Shown here: one piece after another, positions 32,034 to 40,795 of the stretch
Numbering within the stretch: position 1 is the stretch's first letter
Layout of the letters: each line of letters begins with the position of its first letter
NCBI RefSeq assembly: GCF_000383595.1
Contig: NZ_KB911581.1
Span: forward strand, 2,920,265-2,984,264
Direction: 5' to 3'
Length of the DNA: 64,000 bases
Source of the DNA: Streptomyces bottropensis ATCC 25435
Lineage (GTDB): Bacteria > Actinomycetota > Actinomycetes > Streptomycetales > Streptomycetaceae
Position numbers and translations under genes: made by a program
Notes under the pieces: generated by a model
What the model was told of the DNA's origin: nothing
Database searches by the model: none
What the model saw: the letters and a program-made list of their open reading frames with translations, nothing else

Positions 32034-33638
32034 ATGGCACCAGAATTACCGCTGCTCACCATGTCCGGCATCACCAAGTCGTTCCCCGGAGTCCGGGCCC
32101 TGGACGGCGTCGACCTCGACGTCCAGGCCGGAGAGGTCCACTGTCTGCTCGGCCAGAACGGCGCCGGGAAGTCCACCCTGATCAAGGTCCTGGCCGGCGC
32201 CCACCAGCCCGACGACGGCACCATCACCTGGCGGGGCGAGCCCGCCACCCTGAAGTCCCCGATCGCCGCCATGAGCCTCGGGATCGCCACCATCTACCAG
32301 GAACTCGACCTGGTCGAGGGCCTGTCGGTGGCCGAGAACGTCCACCTCGGCCATGAACCCACGGCCGCCGGTTTCGTCGTACGAGGGAAAGCGGCGCGTG
32401 CGTCGACAGCCGCCCTGCTCAAGCGGCTTGGGCACCCGGAGGTCGATCCGGCGCGGCTCGTGGGTGAGTTGTCGGCGGCGCAGCGGCAGATCGTCTCCAT
32501 GGCGCGGGCGCTCTCCCACGACGTACGGCTGATCGTGATGGACGAGCCGTCGGCCGCGCTCGATCCGGACGAGGTCGACAACCTGTTCAGGATCGTGGGG
32601 GACCTGACGGCCGCCGGGGTGGCTGTCGTCTACATCTCGCACCGCCTGGAGGAGATCCGGCGGATCGGCGACCGCGTGACCGTCCTGAAGGACGGGCGGG
32701 CCGTGGCCGGCGGGCTGCCCGCGAAGTCCACGCCGACGCGCGAGGTCGTGGCGCTGATGACGGGACGGAACGTCGAGTACGTCTTCCCCGACCGGCCCGT
32801 CGCGCCGCCCACCGGGAGCGCACCCGTGCTGGAGGTGCGGGGGCTGGCGCGCGCCGGTGAGTTCGAGCCCCTCGACCTGGAGGTGCGGCCCGGCGAGATC
32901 GTGGGCCTCGCCGGACTCGTCGGCTCGGGGCGGTCGGAGATCCTGGAGACGATCTACGGCGCCCGGAAGCCCACGGCGGGCTGGGTGAGCGTCGACGGGC
33001 GGCCGTTGAGGCCCGGCAGCGTACGCGCCGCCGTACGGGCCGGGCTCGGGCTCGCCCCCGAGGAGCGCAAGGCGCAGGGGCTGCTGATGCTGGAGTCCGT
33101 CACCAGAAACGTCTCCGTGTCGTCGATGGGCCGCTTCGCGCGCGTCGGCTGGATCGACCGGAGCGCCGAACACCGCGCCGCACGGGCCGCGACCCGCGAG
33201 CTGTCCCTGCGCCCCGACAATCCCGACGTACCGGTCCGCACGCTCTCCGGAGGCAACCAACAGAAGGCGGTGCTCGCCCGCTGGCTGCTGCGCGGCTGCC
33301 GGGTCCTGCTGCTCGACGAGCCCACCCGGGGCGTCGACGTGGGCGCCCGCGCCGAGCTGTACGCGGTGGTGCGCCGGCTCGCCGACGAAGGGCTCGCCGT
33401 GCTGCTGGTCTCCAGCGAGGTGCCCGAAGTCCTCGGCCTCGCCGACCGGGTGCTCGTCCTGCGCGAGGGCCGGGTCGTGCATACGGCGCCCGCCCGTGAG
33501 CTGGACGAACACCGTGTCCTCGACCTCGTGATGGAAGGAAGCCCGGTGGACAGTGTGGCAAGTCCGGCGGCCAGTGCGGGAAGTCCGGTGGCCGGTGCGG
33601 GGAGCCCCGTGACCGGTGAAGGGAGCCCGGCGTCATGA
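32034..33638 (+). CDS. Sugar ABC importer ATP-binding protein (RbsA/MglA type), with a TTA codon
   Basis: A 534-residue double ATPase. The first domain has Walker A GQNGAGKST, a degenerate signature LSAAQRQ and Walker B LIVMDEPSAAL. The second has a degenerate Walker A GLVGSGRSE, signature LSGGNQQKAVLARWLL and Walker B VLLLDEPTRGVDVGA. That asymmetry is normal for ribose/galactose/xylose importers. Codon 5 (32046-32048) is TTA, which in streptomycetes needs the bldA tRNA. ATG at 32034 has an AGGGGA site, and the next ATG (32061) has none. The tail repeats GSPV/GSP four times and is not a known domain. The gene overlaps the permease by ATGA. Confidence 0.93.
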   Translation: MAPELPLLTMSGITKSFPGVRALDGVDLDVQAGEVHCLLGQNGAGKSTLIKVLAGAHQPDDGTITWRGEPATLKSPIAAMSLGIATIYQELDLVEGLSVAENVHLGHEPTAAGFVVRGKAARASTAALLKRLGHPEVDPARLVGELSAAQRQIVSMARALSHDVRLIVMDEPSAALDPDEVDNLFRIVGDLTAAGVAVVYISHRLEEIRRIGDRVTVLKDGRAVAGGLPAKSTPTREVVALMTGRNVEYVFPDRPVAPPTGSAPVLEVRGLARAGEFEPLDLEVRPGEIVGLAGLVGSGRSEILETIYGARKPTAGWVSVDGRPLRPGSVRAAVRAGLGLAPEERKAQGLLMLESVTRNVSVSSMGRFARVGWIDRSAEHRAARAATRELSLRPDNPDVPVRTLSGGNQQKAVLARWLLRGCRVLLLDEPTRGVDVGARAELYAVVRRLADEGLAVLLVSSEVPEVLGLADRVLVLREGRVVHTAPARELDEHRVLDLVMEGSPVDSVASPAASAGSPVAGAGSPVTGEGSPAS

Positions 33639-34651
33639 CCCAGCCCGTGTCCCCGCCCCGAGGGACGGACAAGGTGACACCTGTCGACGCACCGCCCGCC
33701 TGGCGGGCCCGCGTGTTCCGCGCCGACGTCCGCACCCTCTCGCTCCTCGGTGTCCTCGCCGCGCTGATCCTCATCGGCGGTTTCACCAGACCCGACGAGT
33801 TCCTCGACACCCGCAATCTCCAACTCGTCCTCACCCAGGCGTCGGTGATCGGTGTCGTCACCGTCGGCATGACCTTCGTCATCACCTCCGGCGGCATCGA
33901 CCTGTCCGTCGGCGCGATCGTCGCCCTGGCGTCCGTGTGGGCGACGACCGTGGCCACCCAGGAGTACGGATTCGCCGGCATCCTCTTCACGGCGGTGATC
34001 GTCGGCGTCGGCTGCGGGCTGGTGAACGGGCTGCTCGTCGCCTACGGCGGGGTGGTCCCCTTCATCGCCACCCTCGCCATGCTCGCCTCGGCCCGCGGAC
34101 TCGCCCTGCAGATCACCGACGGCAGCACCCAGGTCGTCACCGTCGACTCCGTCCTGGAGCTCGGCGAGCGCGAGGCGTACGTCCTCGGGATCCCGCCGCT
34201 CGTCCTGGTCTTCGCGGTCGTGACGATCATCGGCTGGCTCGTGCTGAACCGCACCACCTTCGGCCGGCGCACGGTCGCCGTCGGCGGCAACGCGGAGGCG
34301 GCCCGGCTCGCGGGCATCGACGTCCGCCGCCAGCGGCTCTATCTGTACCTGCTCTCCGGGCTGTGCTGCGGCATCGCCGCGTTCCTGCTGATCGTGCTGT
34401 CCGGCTCGGGCCAGAACACCAACGGCAACCTCTACGAACTCGACGCCATCGCCGCCGTGATCATCGGCGGAACCCTTCTCAGCGGGGGACGGGGCACCAT
34501 CACCGGCTCCGTCATCGGCGTCCTGATCTTCACCACGATCACCAACATCTTCGCGCTCAACAACCTGCAGAGCGACGTCCAGCAGATCGCCAAGGGCGCG
34601 ATCATCGTCGCCGCGGTCCTGGTCCAACGACGTACGGCAAGCACGACCTGA
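33635..34651 (+). CDS. Sugar ABC importer permease (RbsC type)
   Basis: A 338-residue permease with about eight to ten spans, from LSLLGVLAALILIGGF (residue 31) on. The BPD_transp_2 signatures are clear: VTVGMTFVITSGGIDLSVGAIVALASV near residue 85 and GRRTVAVGGNAEAARLAGIDVRR near 215, then AVIIGGTLLSGGRGTITGSVIGV. It pairs with the ATPase (4-base overlap) and the lipoprotein that follows. It carries a monosaccharide or polyol inward; the substrate is not set by sequence. Confidence 0.93.
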   Translation: MTQPVSPPRGTDKVTPVDAPPAWRARVFRADVRTLSLLGVLAALILIGGFTRPDEFLDTRNLQLVLTQASVIGVVTVGMTFVITSGGIDLSVGAIVALASVWATTVATQEYGFAGILFTAVIVGVGCGLVNGLLVAYGGVVPFIATLAMLASARGLALQITDGSTQVVTVDSVLELGEREAYVLGIPPLVLVFAVVTIIGWLVLNRTTFGRRTVAVGGNAEAARLAGIDVRRQRLYLYLLSGLCCGIAAFLLIVLSGSGQNTNGNLYELDAIAAVIIGGTLLSGGRGTITGSVIGVLIFTTITNIFALNNLQSDVQQIAKGAIIVAAVLVQRRTASTT

Positions 34652-34687
34652 GACACCGAAGAGCCGACACGGGAAAGGTCCACCGCC

Positions 34688-35725
34688 ATGCCAGAGAACA
34701 CCAGCCGCAGAAGACTGCTCTTCGGAACCGCCGCCGTCTCGGCCGGCGCCCTCCTCGCCGGTTGCACCAGCAACGAAGCCAAGGACGACCCGGCCGCCGA
34801 CAAGCAGCCGGCCGCCGACGACAAGCCCGGCAAGGCGGTCACCATCGGCTTCGCCGGACCGCAGGCCGACCACGGCTGGCTCAACGCGATCAACCAGAAC
34901 GCCAAGAGCCGCGCCGAGCGGTACGAGGACGTCACGCTGGAGATCACCGAGGGCTCCAACGACACCGCCCAGCAGATCGGGCAGATCGAGACCCTCATCA
35001 ACAAGAAGGTCGACGTCCTGGTGGTGCTGCCCGCCGACGGCAAGGCGCTCACCCAGGTCGGTCTCAAGGCGATGCGGGCCGGCATCCCCGTCGTCAACCT
35101 CGACCGGATCTTCAACTCCCCGCAGGCGTACCGCTGCTGGATCGGCGGCGACAACTACGGCATGGGGCTCAACGCCGGGCACTACATCGGCGAGCAGCTC
35201 AAGGACAAGGGCGACGCCCGGGTCATCGAGCTGGCCGGACTCGACAACCTGGAGCTGACCAAGCAGCGCACCAAGGGCTTCGACGACGCGCTGAAGAACT
35301 ACCCGAACATCAAGAAGGTGGCACGCCAGGCCGCCGAGTTCACGGTCGAGTCGGGCCAGGCCAAGATGGCCCAGCTCCTCCAGGCCCAGTCGAACTTCGA
35401 CGCCCTGTGGAACCACGACGACGACCAGGGCGTGGGTGCCCTGCGCGCCATCGAGCAGGCCGGGCGCGACGACTTCCTGATGGTCGGCGGCGCGGGCGCG
35501 CTCTCCGCGTTCCAGGCGATCAAGAAGGACGACGGGGTGCTGAAGGCCACCGTCCTCTACCCGCCGACCATGGCCGCCTCCGCGATCGACCTCGCCCGCG
35601 CCCTCGGCCAGGGCAAGGGCGTCGGCGGCCTCGCCGAGTTCGAGATCCCGTCCTCGCTGACCCTCTACTCGGCCGTCGTGGACAAGGCCAACGTCGACCA
35701 GTACATGTCCACGGGCTTCAAGTGA
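34688..35725 (+). CDS. Sugar ABC importer substrate-binding lipoprotein (RbsB type)
   Basis: 345 residues. The signal reads SRRRLLFGTAAVSAGALLAGC, a lipobox with Cys at about residue 27 and paired arginines that may allow Tat export. The periplasmic-binding-protein type I fold follows: VTIGFAGPQADHGWLNAI, LINKKVDVLVVLPADGKAL, IPVVNLDRIF, GDARVIELAGLDNLELTKQRTKGF and FDALWNHDDDQGVGAL. It captures the sugar outside the membrane for the preceding permease. It is followed by an oxidoreductase and an epimerase gene that probably act on the imported compound. Confidence 0.93.
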   Translation: MPENTSRRRLLFGTAAVSAGALLAGCTSNEAKDDPAADKQPAADDKPGKAVTIGFAGPQADHGWLNAINQNAKSRAERYEDVTLEITEGSNDTAQQIGQIETLINKKVDVLVVLPADGKALTQVGLKAMRAGIPVVNLDRIFNSPQAYRCWIGGDNYGMGLNAGHYIGEQLKDKGDARVIELAGLDNLELTKQRTKGFDDALKNYPNIKKVARQAAEFTVESGQAKMAQLLQAQSNFDALWNHDDDQGVGALRAIEQAGRDDFLMVGGAGALSAFQAIKKDDGVLKATVLYPPTMAASAIDLARALGQGKGVGGLAEFEIPSSLTLYSAVVDKANVDQYMSTGFK

Positions 35726-35837
35726 CGAGACCCGCCGACGGGGTCTGACCGCCGATGGGGACCCGAACCCCCGACCCCCGCACTCGCGGTCAGGCCCCAG
35801 CGCCCCACCGCGCCGCCACCACGAGGAGGACACACGC

Positions 35838-37124
35838 ATGGGACAGCCGCAGCAGCCCGACCAGGCCGAGGCGGAGGAGTCAGGAAGGCCCCGGCCCGGG
35901 GGAGGGGTCTGGCCCGCCGGGCACGCCGGGGGGCTCGGCGCGCCGCCGCTGCGCGTCGGCATGGTCGGCTACGCCTTCATGGGGGCCGCCCACTCCCAGG
36001 GCTGGCGCACGGCGGGCCGGGTCTTCGAACTGCCGCTCAGTCCCGTGCTGGCCGCCGTGTGCGGGCGGGACGCCGACGCGGTGCGGACCATGGCGGACCG
36101 GCACGGGTGGGCGTCGACGGAGACCGACTGGCGGGAGCTGATCGCCCGGGACGACATCGACCTGGTCGACATCTGCACCCCCGGCGACAGTCATGCCGAG
36201 ATCGCCCTCGCCGCTCTCGCCGCGGGCAAGCACGTGCTCTGCGAGAAACCCCTCGCCAACACGGTCGCGGAGGCCGAGGCGATGGCGGCGGCGGCCGAAG
36301 AGGCATACTCGCGTGGCCAGTTGGCCATGGTCGGCTTCAACTACCGTCGCGTACCCGCCACCGCGCTCGCCCGCCGTATGGTCGCCGAGGGCCGGCTGGG
36401 AGCCCTGCGGCACGTGCGGGTGACGTACCTCCAGGACTGGCTCGTCGACCCGGAGTTCCCTCTGACCTGGCGCCTGCGCAAGGAGTCGGCCGGCTCCGGG
36501 GCGCTCGGCGACCTCGGCGCCCACATCGTCGACCTCGCGCAGTACGTGGCCGGCGAGCCGGTGGTCGGCGTGTCCGCGCTGATGGAGACCTTCGTCCGCG
36601 AACGTCCCCTGCCCGCGGGCGCCTCCGCGGGCCTCGCGTCCACCGGCGGCACGGCGGGCAGGGGCGCGGTCACCGTCGACGACACGGCCCTGTTCACCGG
36701 CCGCCTCGCCTCCGGCGCCGTCGCTTTCTTCGAGGCCACCCGCTTCGCCACCGGCCGCAAGAACGCCCTGCGCATCGAACTCAACGGCGAGCGCGGCTCG
36801 TTGGCCTTCGACCTGGAGCGCCTCAACGAACTCGCCTACCACGACCACACCGAACCCGCCGCCCACGCCGGGTTCCGCCGCATCCTCGTCACCGAGCCCG
36901 ACCACCCCTACCTGGACGCCTGGTGGCCGCCGGGCCACGGCCTCGGCTACGAGCACACCTTCGTCCACCAGGCCCGTGACCTGGTCCACGCCGTCGCGGC
37001 GGGCCACCGGCCCGAGCCGTCCTTCGCCGACGGGCTCCAGGTGCAGCGCGTGCTCGCGGCGGTCGAGGAGAGCGCCGAGAAGAACTCCGTCTACACCCCG
37101 ACCCACACCCCCACCACGGTCTGA
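35838..37124 (+). CDS. Gfo/Idh/MocA family oxidoreductase
   Basis: 428 residues. A 35-residue Pro/Gly-rich leader precedes the NAD(P) Rossmann fold LRVGMVGYAFMGAAHSQGW. The hallmark EKPL is in GKHVLCEKPLANTV (about residue 138) and the substrate-side motif is GDLGAHIVDLAQY. A loop rich in Gly and Ala (AGASAGLASTGGTAGRGAV) interrupts the C-terminal domain. Enzymes of this family oxidise or epimerise sugars and inositols. Its place between the importer and a sugar-phosphate epimerase suggests it works on the imported sugar or polyol, perhaps making a keto-sugar. Confidence 0.92.
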   Translation: MGQPQQPDQAEAEESGRPRPGGGVWPAGHAGGLGAPPLRVGMVGYAFMGAAHSQGWRTAGRVFELPLSPVLAAVCGRDADAVRTMADRHGWASTETDWRELIARDDIDLVDICTPGDSHAEIALAALAAGKHVLCEKPLANTVAEAEAMAAAAEEAYSRGQLAMVGFNYRRVPATALARRMVAEGRLGALRHVRVTYLQDWLVDPEFPLTWRLRKESAGSGALGDLGAHIVDLAQYVAGEPVVGVSALMETFVRERPLPAGASAGLASTGGTAGRGAVTVDDTALFTGRLASGAVAFFEATRFATGRKNALRIELNGERGSLAFDLERLNELAYHDHTEPAAHAGFRRILVTEPDHPYLDAWWPPGHGLGYEHTFVHQARDLVHAVAAGHRPEPSFADGLQVQRVLAAVEESAEKNSVYTPTHTPTTV

Positions 37125-37136
37125 GGAGACCCGGAC

Positions 37137-38141
37137 ATGCCGCGCGACTTCACGCTGTTCACCGGCCAGTGGGCCGACCTGCCCCTCGAAGAGGTCTGCC
37201 GCCTCGCCCGCGACTTCGGCTACGACGGTCTCGAACTCGCCTGCTGGGGCGACCACTTCGAGGTCGACAAGGCGCTCGCCGACCCGTCCTACCTGGACTC
37301 CCGGCACCAGCTCCTGGAGAAGTACGGCCTGAAGTGCTGGGCCGTCTCCAACCACCTCGTGGGGCAGGCCGTGTGCGACGCCATCATCGACGAGCGCCAC
37401 CGCGCCATCCTGCCCGCTCGCATCTGGGGCGACGGCGAGCCCGAGGGCGTACGCCGGCGGGCCGCCACCGAGATGGCCGACACCGCGCGGGCGGCGGCCG
37501 CCCTCGGCGTCGACACCGTCATCGGTTTCACCGGCTCCGCCATCTGGCACCTGGTCGCCATGTTCCCGCCCGCCCCCGAGTCGATGATCGAGCGCGGCTA
37601 CGACGACTTCGCGGCGCGCTGGAACCCGATCCTCGACGTCTTCGACGCCGAGGGCGTGCGCTTCGCCCACGAGGTCCACCCCAGCGAGATCGCCTACGAC
37701 TACTGGACGACCCAGCGAGCCCTCGAAGCCGTCGACCGCCGCCCGGCGTTCGGCCTGAACTTCGACCCCTCGCACTTCGTGTGGCAGGACCTCGACCCGG
37801 TCGGCTTCCTGTGGGACTTCCGCGACCGGATCTACCACGTGGACTGCAAGGAGGCCCGCAAGCGCCTCGACGGCCGCAACGGCCGCCTCGGCTCGCACCT
37901 GCCCTGGGGCGACCCCCGGCGCGGCTGGGACTTCGTCTCGGCGGGCCACGGCGACGTCCCCTGGGAGGACGTCTTCCGGATGCTCCGCTCGATCGACTAC
38001 CGGGGACCGATCTCCGTCGAGTGGGAGGACGCCGGCATGGACCGGCTCCAGGGCGCCCCCGAGGCCCTGACCCGCCTCAAGGCGTTCGACTTCGAACCGC
38101 CGTCGGCCGCCTTCGACGCGGCGTTCGGCGGCAACGACTAG
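37137..38141 (+). CDS. Sugar phosphate isomerase/epimerase (TIM barrel, AP-endonuclease-2 fold)
   Basis: A 334-residue TIM-barrel protein. Metal-binding acidic and His residues are visible at the expected strand ends: [36 protein letters not shown] and [12 protein letters not shown]. It starts 13 bases after the oxidoreductase, so both belong to the importer operon, and the two together could interconvert keto-sugars. No signal peptide. The same family appears twice more downstream, at 43551 and 48692. Confidence 0.92.
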   Translation: MPRDFTLFTGQWADLPLEEVCRLARDFGYDGLELACWGDHFEVDKALADPSYLDSRHQLLEKYGLKCWAVSNHLVGQAVCDAIIDERHRAILPARIWGDGEPEGVRRRAATEMADTARAAAALGVDTVIGFTGSAIWHLVAMFPPAPESMIERGYDDFAARWNPILDVFDAEGVRFAHEVHPSEIAYDYWTTQRALEAVDRRPAFGLNFDPSHFVWQDLDPVGFLWDFRDRIYHVDCKEARKRLDGRNGRLGSHLPWGDPRRGWDFVSAGHGDVPWEDVFRMLRSIDYRGPISVEWEDAGMDRLQGAPEALTRLKAFDFEPPSAAFDAAFGGND

Positions 38142-38168
38142 GCCCGGCGCACCACAGGGCCACCTGTT

Positions 38169-38191
38169 GACCGGGCCCTCACGGCCCGGTC
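38169..38191 (+). terminator. Terminator-like hairpin after the epimerase gene
   Basis: GACCGGGCC and GGCCCGGTC form a perfect 9-bp stem with a 5-base loop, 28 bases past the stop. It may end the importer operon or only reduce read-through into the secreted-enzyme genes that follow. Confidence 0.55.
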
Positions 38192-38275
38192 GTGTCTCCG
38201 GGGTGACGGCGCACCCCGGCGTACCGCACACACCCGTACACCTCCGTACGACCAGCCCCTCTCTGGAGGCATTTC

Positions 38276-40786
38276 GTGCACCCGTACGACGACAACAGAC
38301 ACCCCACCAGCCCCTTCGGGCGCCGCCGAGTGCGCGGGCCCATCGCCCTGCTCAGCGGTCTGCTGCTCGCCGGTGCCTCGCTCTCGCTGACCGCGCCCGC
38401 CGCGGGCGCGGCCGACGCCCAGAAGGCAGGCGCCCCGAAGACGGGCGCCGCCGCGGCCGAGGACTTCCAGCAGGTCACCCTCGCCAAGGGCGAACCGGAG
38501 GTCGGCGAGCCCATGTCGCTGGCCGTCCTCCCGGACCGCTCGGTCCTGCACACCTCGCGCGACGGTGAACTGCGGCTGACCGACGCCGCGGGCAACACCA
38601 GCCTCGCCGGCAAGCTCGACGTGTACGCGCACGACGAGGAGGGCCTGCAGGGCATCGGAGTCGACCCGGACTTCGCCGACAACCGCTTCATCTACCTCTA
38701 CTACGCGCCCCCGTTGAACACCCCGGCCGGTGACGCCCCCGAGACCGGTACGGCCGCCGACTTCGCGCCCTTCGACGGCGTCAACCGGCTCTCCCGCTTC
38801 GTCCTGAAGACCGACGGCACGCTCGACAAGGCCAGCGAGAAGAAGGTCCTCGACGTCCCCGCCTCCCGGGGCATCTGCTGCCATGTCGGCGGCGACATCG
38901 ACTTCGACGCGGCGGGCAACCTGTACCTGTCGACGGGCGACGACAGCAACCCGTTCCAGTCGGACGGCTTCACCCCCATCGACGAACGCGCCAACCGCAA
39001 CCCCGCCTTCGACGCCCAGCGCACCTCCGGCAACACCAACGACCTGCGCGGCAAGATCCTGCGCATCAAGGTCGGCGCCGACGGCTCCTACACCATCCCC
39101 GACGGCAACCTCTTCGCCCCGGGCACGGACAGGACCCGCCCCGAGATCTACGCGATGGGCTTTCGCAACCCCTTCCGCTTCAGCGTCGACAAGAAGACCG
39201 GCGTCCTCTACGTCGGTGAGTACGGCCCCGACGCGGGCGCCGCCAGCCCCTCGCGCGGCCCGGCCGGGCAGGTCGAGTTCGCCCGCGTGACCAAGCCGGG
39301 CAACTTCGGCTGGCCGTACTGCACCGGCAAGAACGACGCCTACGTCGACTACGACTTCGCCACCGGCACCTCGGGCGCGGCCTTCGACTGCGCGGCCCCG
39401 AAGAACACCTCGCCGAACAACACCGGCCTGACCGACCTGCCCCCCGCCGAGCCCGCCTGGATCCCCTACAACGGCGCCAGCGTCCCCGACTTCGGCGACG
39501 GCTCCGAGTCACCCATGGGCGGCCCGGTCTACCACTACGACGCCTCGCTCGACTCCCCGGTGAAGTTCCCCGAGGCCTACGACGGCGACTTCTTCGCCGG
39601 TGAGTTCGGCCGCCGCTGGATCAAGCGCATCACCAGCGACGGCGACGGCACCGTGCGGTCCATCAGCGACGTGCCCTGGACCGGCACCCAGATCATGGAC
39701 ATGGCCTTCGGCCCGGACGGCGCGCTGTACGTCCTCGACTACGGCATCTCCTGGTTCGGCGGTGACGAGCACTCCGCCCTCTACCGCATCGAGAACGCCA
39801 CCGACGGCCACTCCCCGGTCGCCGCCGCGTCGGCCGACCGCACCTCGGGCCAGGCGCGACTGCGGGTCCGCTTCTCCTCAGAGGGCACCAGCGACCAGGA
39901 CGGCGACGCCCTGACCTACAGCTGGGACTTCGGCGACGGCGGCACCTCCACGGCCGCCAACCCCCGGTACACCTACCGGACGAACGGCACCTACACCGCG
40001 ACCGTGACCGCCAAGGACAGCACCGGCCGCACCGGCAGCGCGAGTGTGCGGATCGTGGTCGGCAACACCGCGCCCGAGGTCGAGCTGCGACTGCCCGAGG
40101 ACGGGCAGCTGTTCGCGTTCGGTGACGCCGTGCCGTTCAGGGTGAAGGTGAGCGACAAGGAGGACGGCACCCCCATCGACTGCGCCAAGGTCAAGGTCAC
40201 CTTCGTCCTCGGCCACGACAGCCACGGCCACCCGGTGACCTCCGCCAACGGCTGCACCGGCACCATCCAGACCAGCGCCGACGGCGGCCACGACGAGAAC
40301 GCCAACATCTTCGGGGTGTTCGACGCCGAGTACACCGACGGCGGAGGCGGCGGCCAGGCCCCGCTGACCACCCACGACCAGAACGTCGTCCAGCCCACCC
40401 ACCGCCAGGCCGAGCACTACGGCGACTCCTCGGGCATCGCGGTCCAGTCGAAGGACACCGCACACGGCGGCAAGACCGTCGGCAACATCGACGACGGGGA
40501 CTGGATCTCCTTCGAGCCGTACGTCCTGTCCGACGCCGAGAAGATCACCGCACGTGTCTCCTCAGGCGGCGCCGGCGGCACGCTGGAGGTCCGCGCCGGC
40601 TCGCCGGCCGGCCGTCTCCTCGGCAGCGCCACCGTGCCGGTGACCGGCGGCTGGGACACCTTCCAGGACGTCACGGCCGACCTGGCCAGGGGCCCGCGCG
40701 GCAGCACCACGCTCTACCTGGTCTTCAAGGGGAGCGACTCAGGTGGCCTGTTCGACGTGGACGACTTCACCTTCACGAAGCGGTGA
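38276..40786 (+). CDS. Secreted PQQ-type sugar dehydrogenase-like protein with PKD and CBM6-like domains
   Basis: 836 residues, exported by a Sec-type signal (RRRVRGPIALLSGLLLAGASLSL, cut near AGAAD, residue 46). A six-bladed glucose/sorbosone dehydrogenase propeller spans about residues 60-500 (EGLQGIGVDPDF, GGDIDFDAAGNLYLSTGDD, YAMGFRNPFRFSVD, VLYVGEYGPDAG). A PKD domain follows (DALTYSWDFGDGGTSTAANPRYTY) and a C-terminal CBM6-like beta domain (QAEHYGDSSGIAVQ to FDVDDFTFTKR). It probably oxidises a free sugar or glycan end outside the cell. GTG start after GGAGG. The next gene, with a ThuA and a DUF1080 domain, starts ten bases on, a common partnership in glycan-using bacteria. Confidence 0.88.
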   Translation: MHPYDDNRHPTSPFGRRRVRGPIALLSGLLLAGASLSLTAPAAGAADAQKAGAPKTGAAAAEDFQQVTLAKGEPEVGEPMSLAVLPDRSVLHTSRDGELRLTDAAGNTSLAGKLDVYAHDEEGLQGIGVDPDFADNRFIYLYYAPPLNTPAGDAPETGTAADFAPFDGVNRLSRFVLKTDGTLDKASEKKVLDVPASRGICCHVGGDIDFDAAGNLYLSTGDDSNPFQSDGFTPIDERANRNPAFDAQRTSGNTNDLRGKILRIKVGADGSYTIPDGNLFAPGTDRTRPEIYAMGFRNPFRFSVDKKTGVLYVGEYGPDAGAASPSRGPAGQVEFARVTKPGNFGWPYCTGKNDAYVDYDFATGTSGAAFDCAAPKNTSPNNTGLTDLPPAEPAWIPYNGASVPDFGDGSESPMGGPVYHYDASLDSPVKFPEAYDGDFFAGEFGRRWIKRITSDGDGTVRSISDVPWTGTQIMDMAFGPDGALYVLDYGISWFGGDEHSALYRIENATDGHSPVAAASADRTSGQARLRVRFSSEGTSDQDGDALTYSWDFGDGGTSTAANPRYTYRTNGTYTATVTAKDSTGRTGSASVRIVVGNTAPEVELRLPEDGQLFAFGDAVPFRVKVSDKEDGTPIDCAKVKVTFVLGHDSHGHPVTSANGCTGTIQTSADGGHDENANIFGVFDAEYTDGGGGGQAPLTTHDQNVVQPTHRQAEHYGDSSGIAVQSKDTAHGGKTVGNIDDGDWISFEPYVLSDAEKITARVSSGGAGGTLEVRAGSPAGRLLGSATVPVTGGWDTFQDVTADLARGPRGSTTLYLVFKGSDSGGLFDVDDFTFTKR

Positions 40787-40795
40787 GGGGGCACC

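Noticed and set aside
32954-35962. A 1002-codon minus-strand open frame opposite the sugar importer
   Set aside because: Shadow of the ATPase, permease and binding-protein genes, which carry full family motifs.
35880-38231. A 783-codon minus-strand open frame opposite the oxidoreductase and epimerase
   Set aside because: No domain and a composition typical of antisense frames in this genome.
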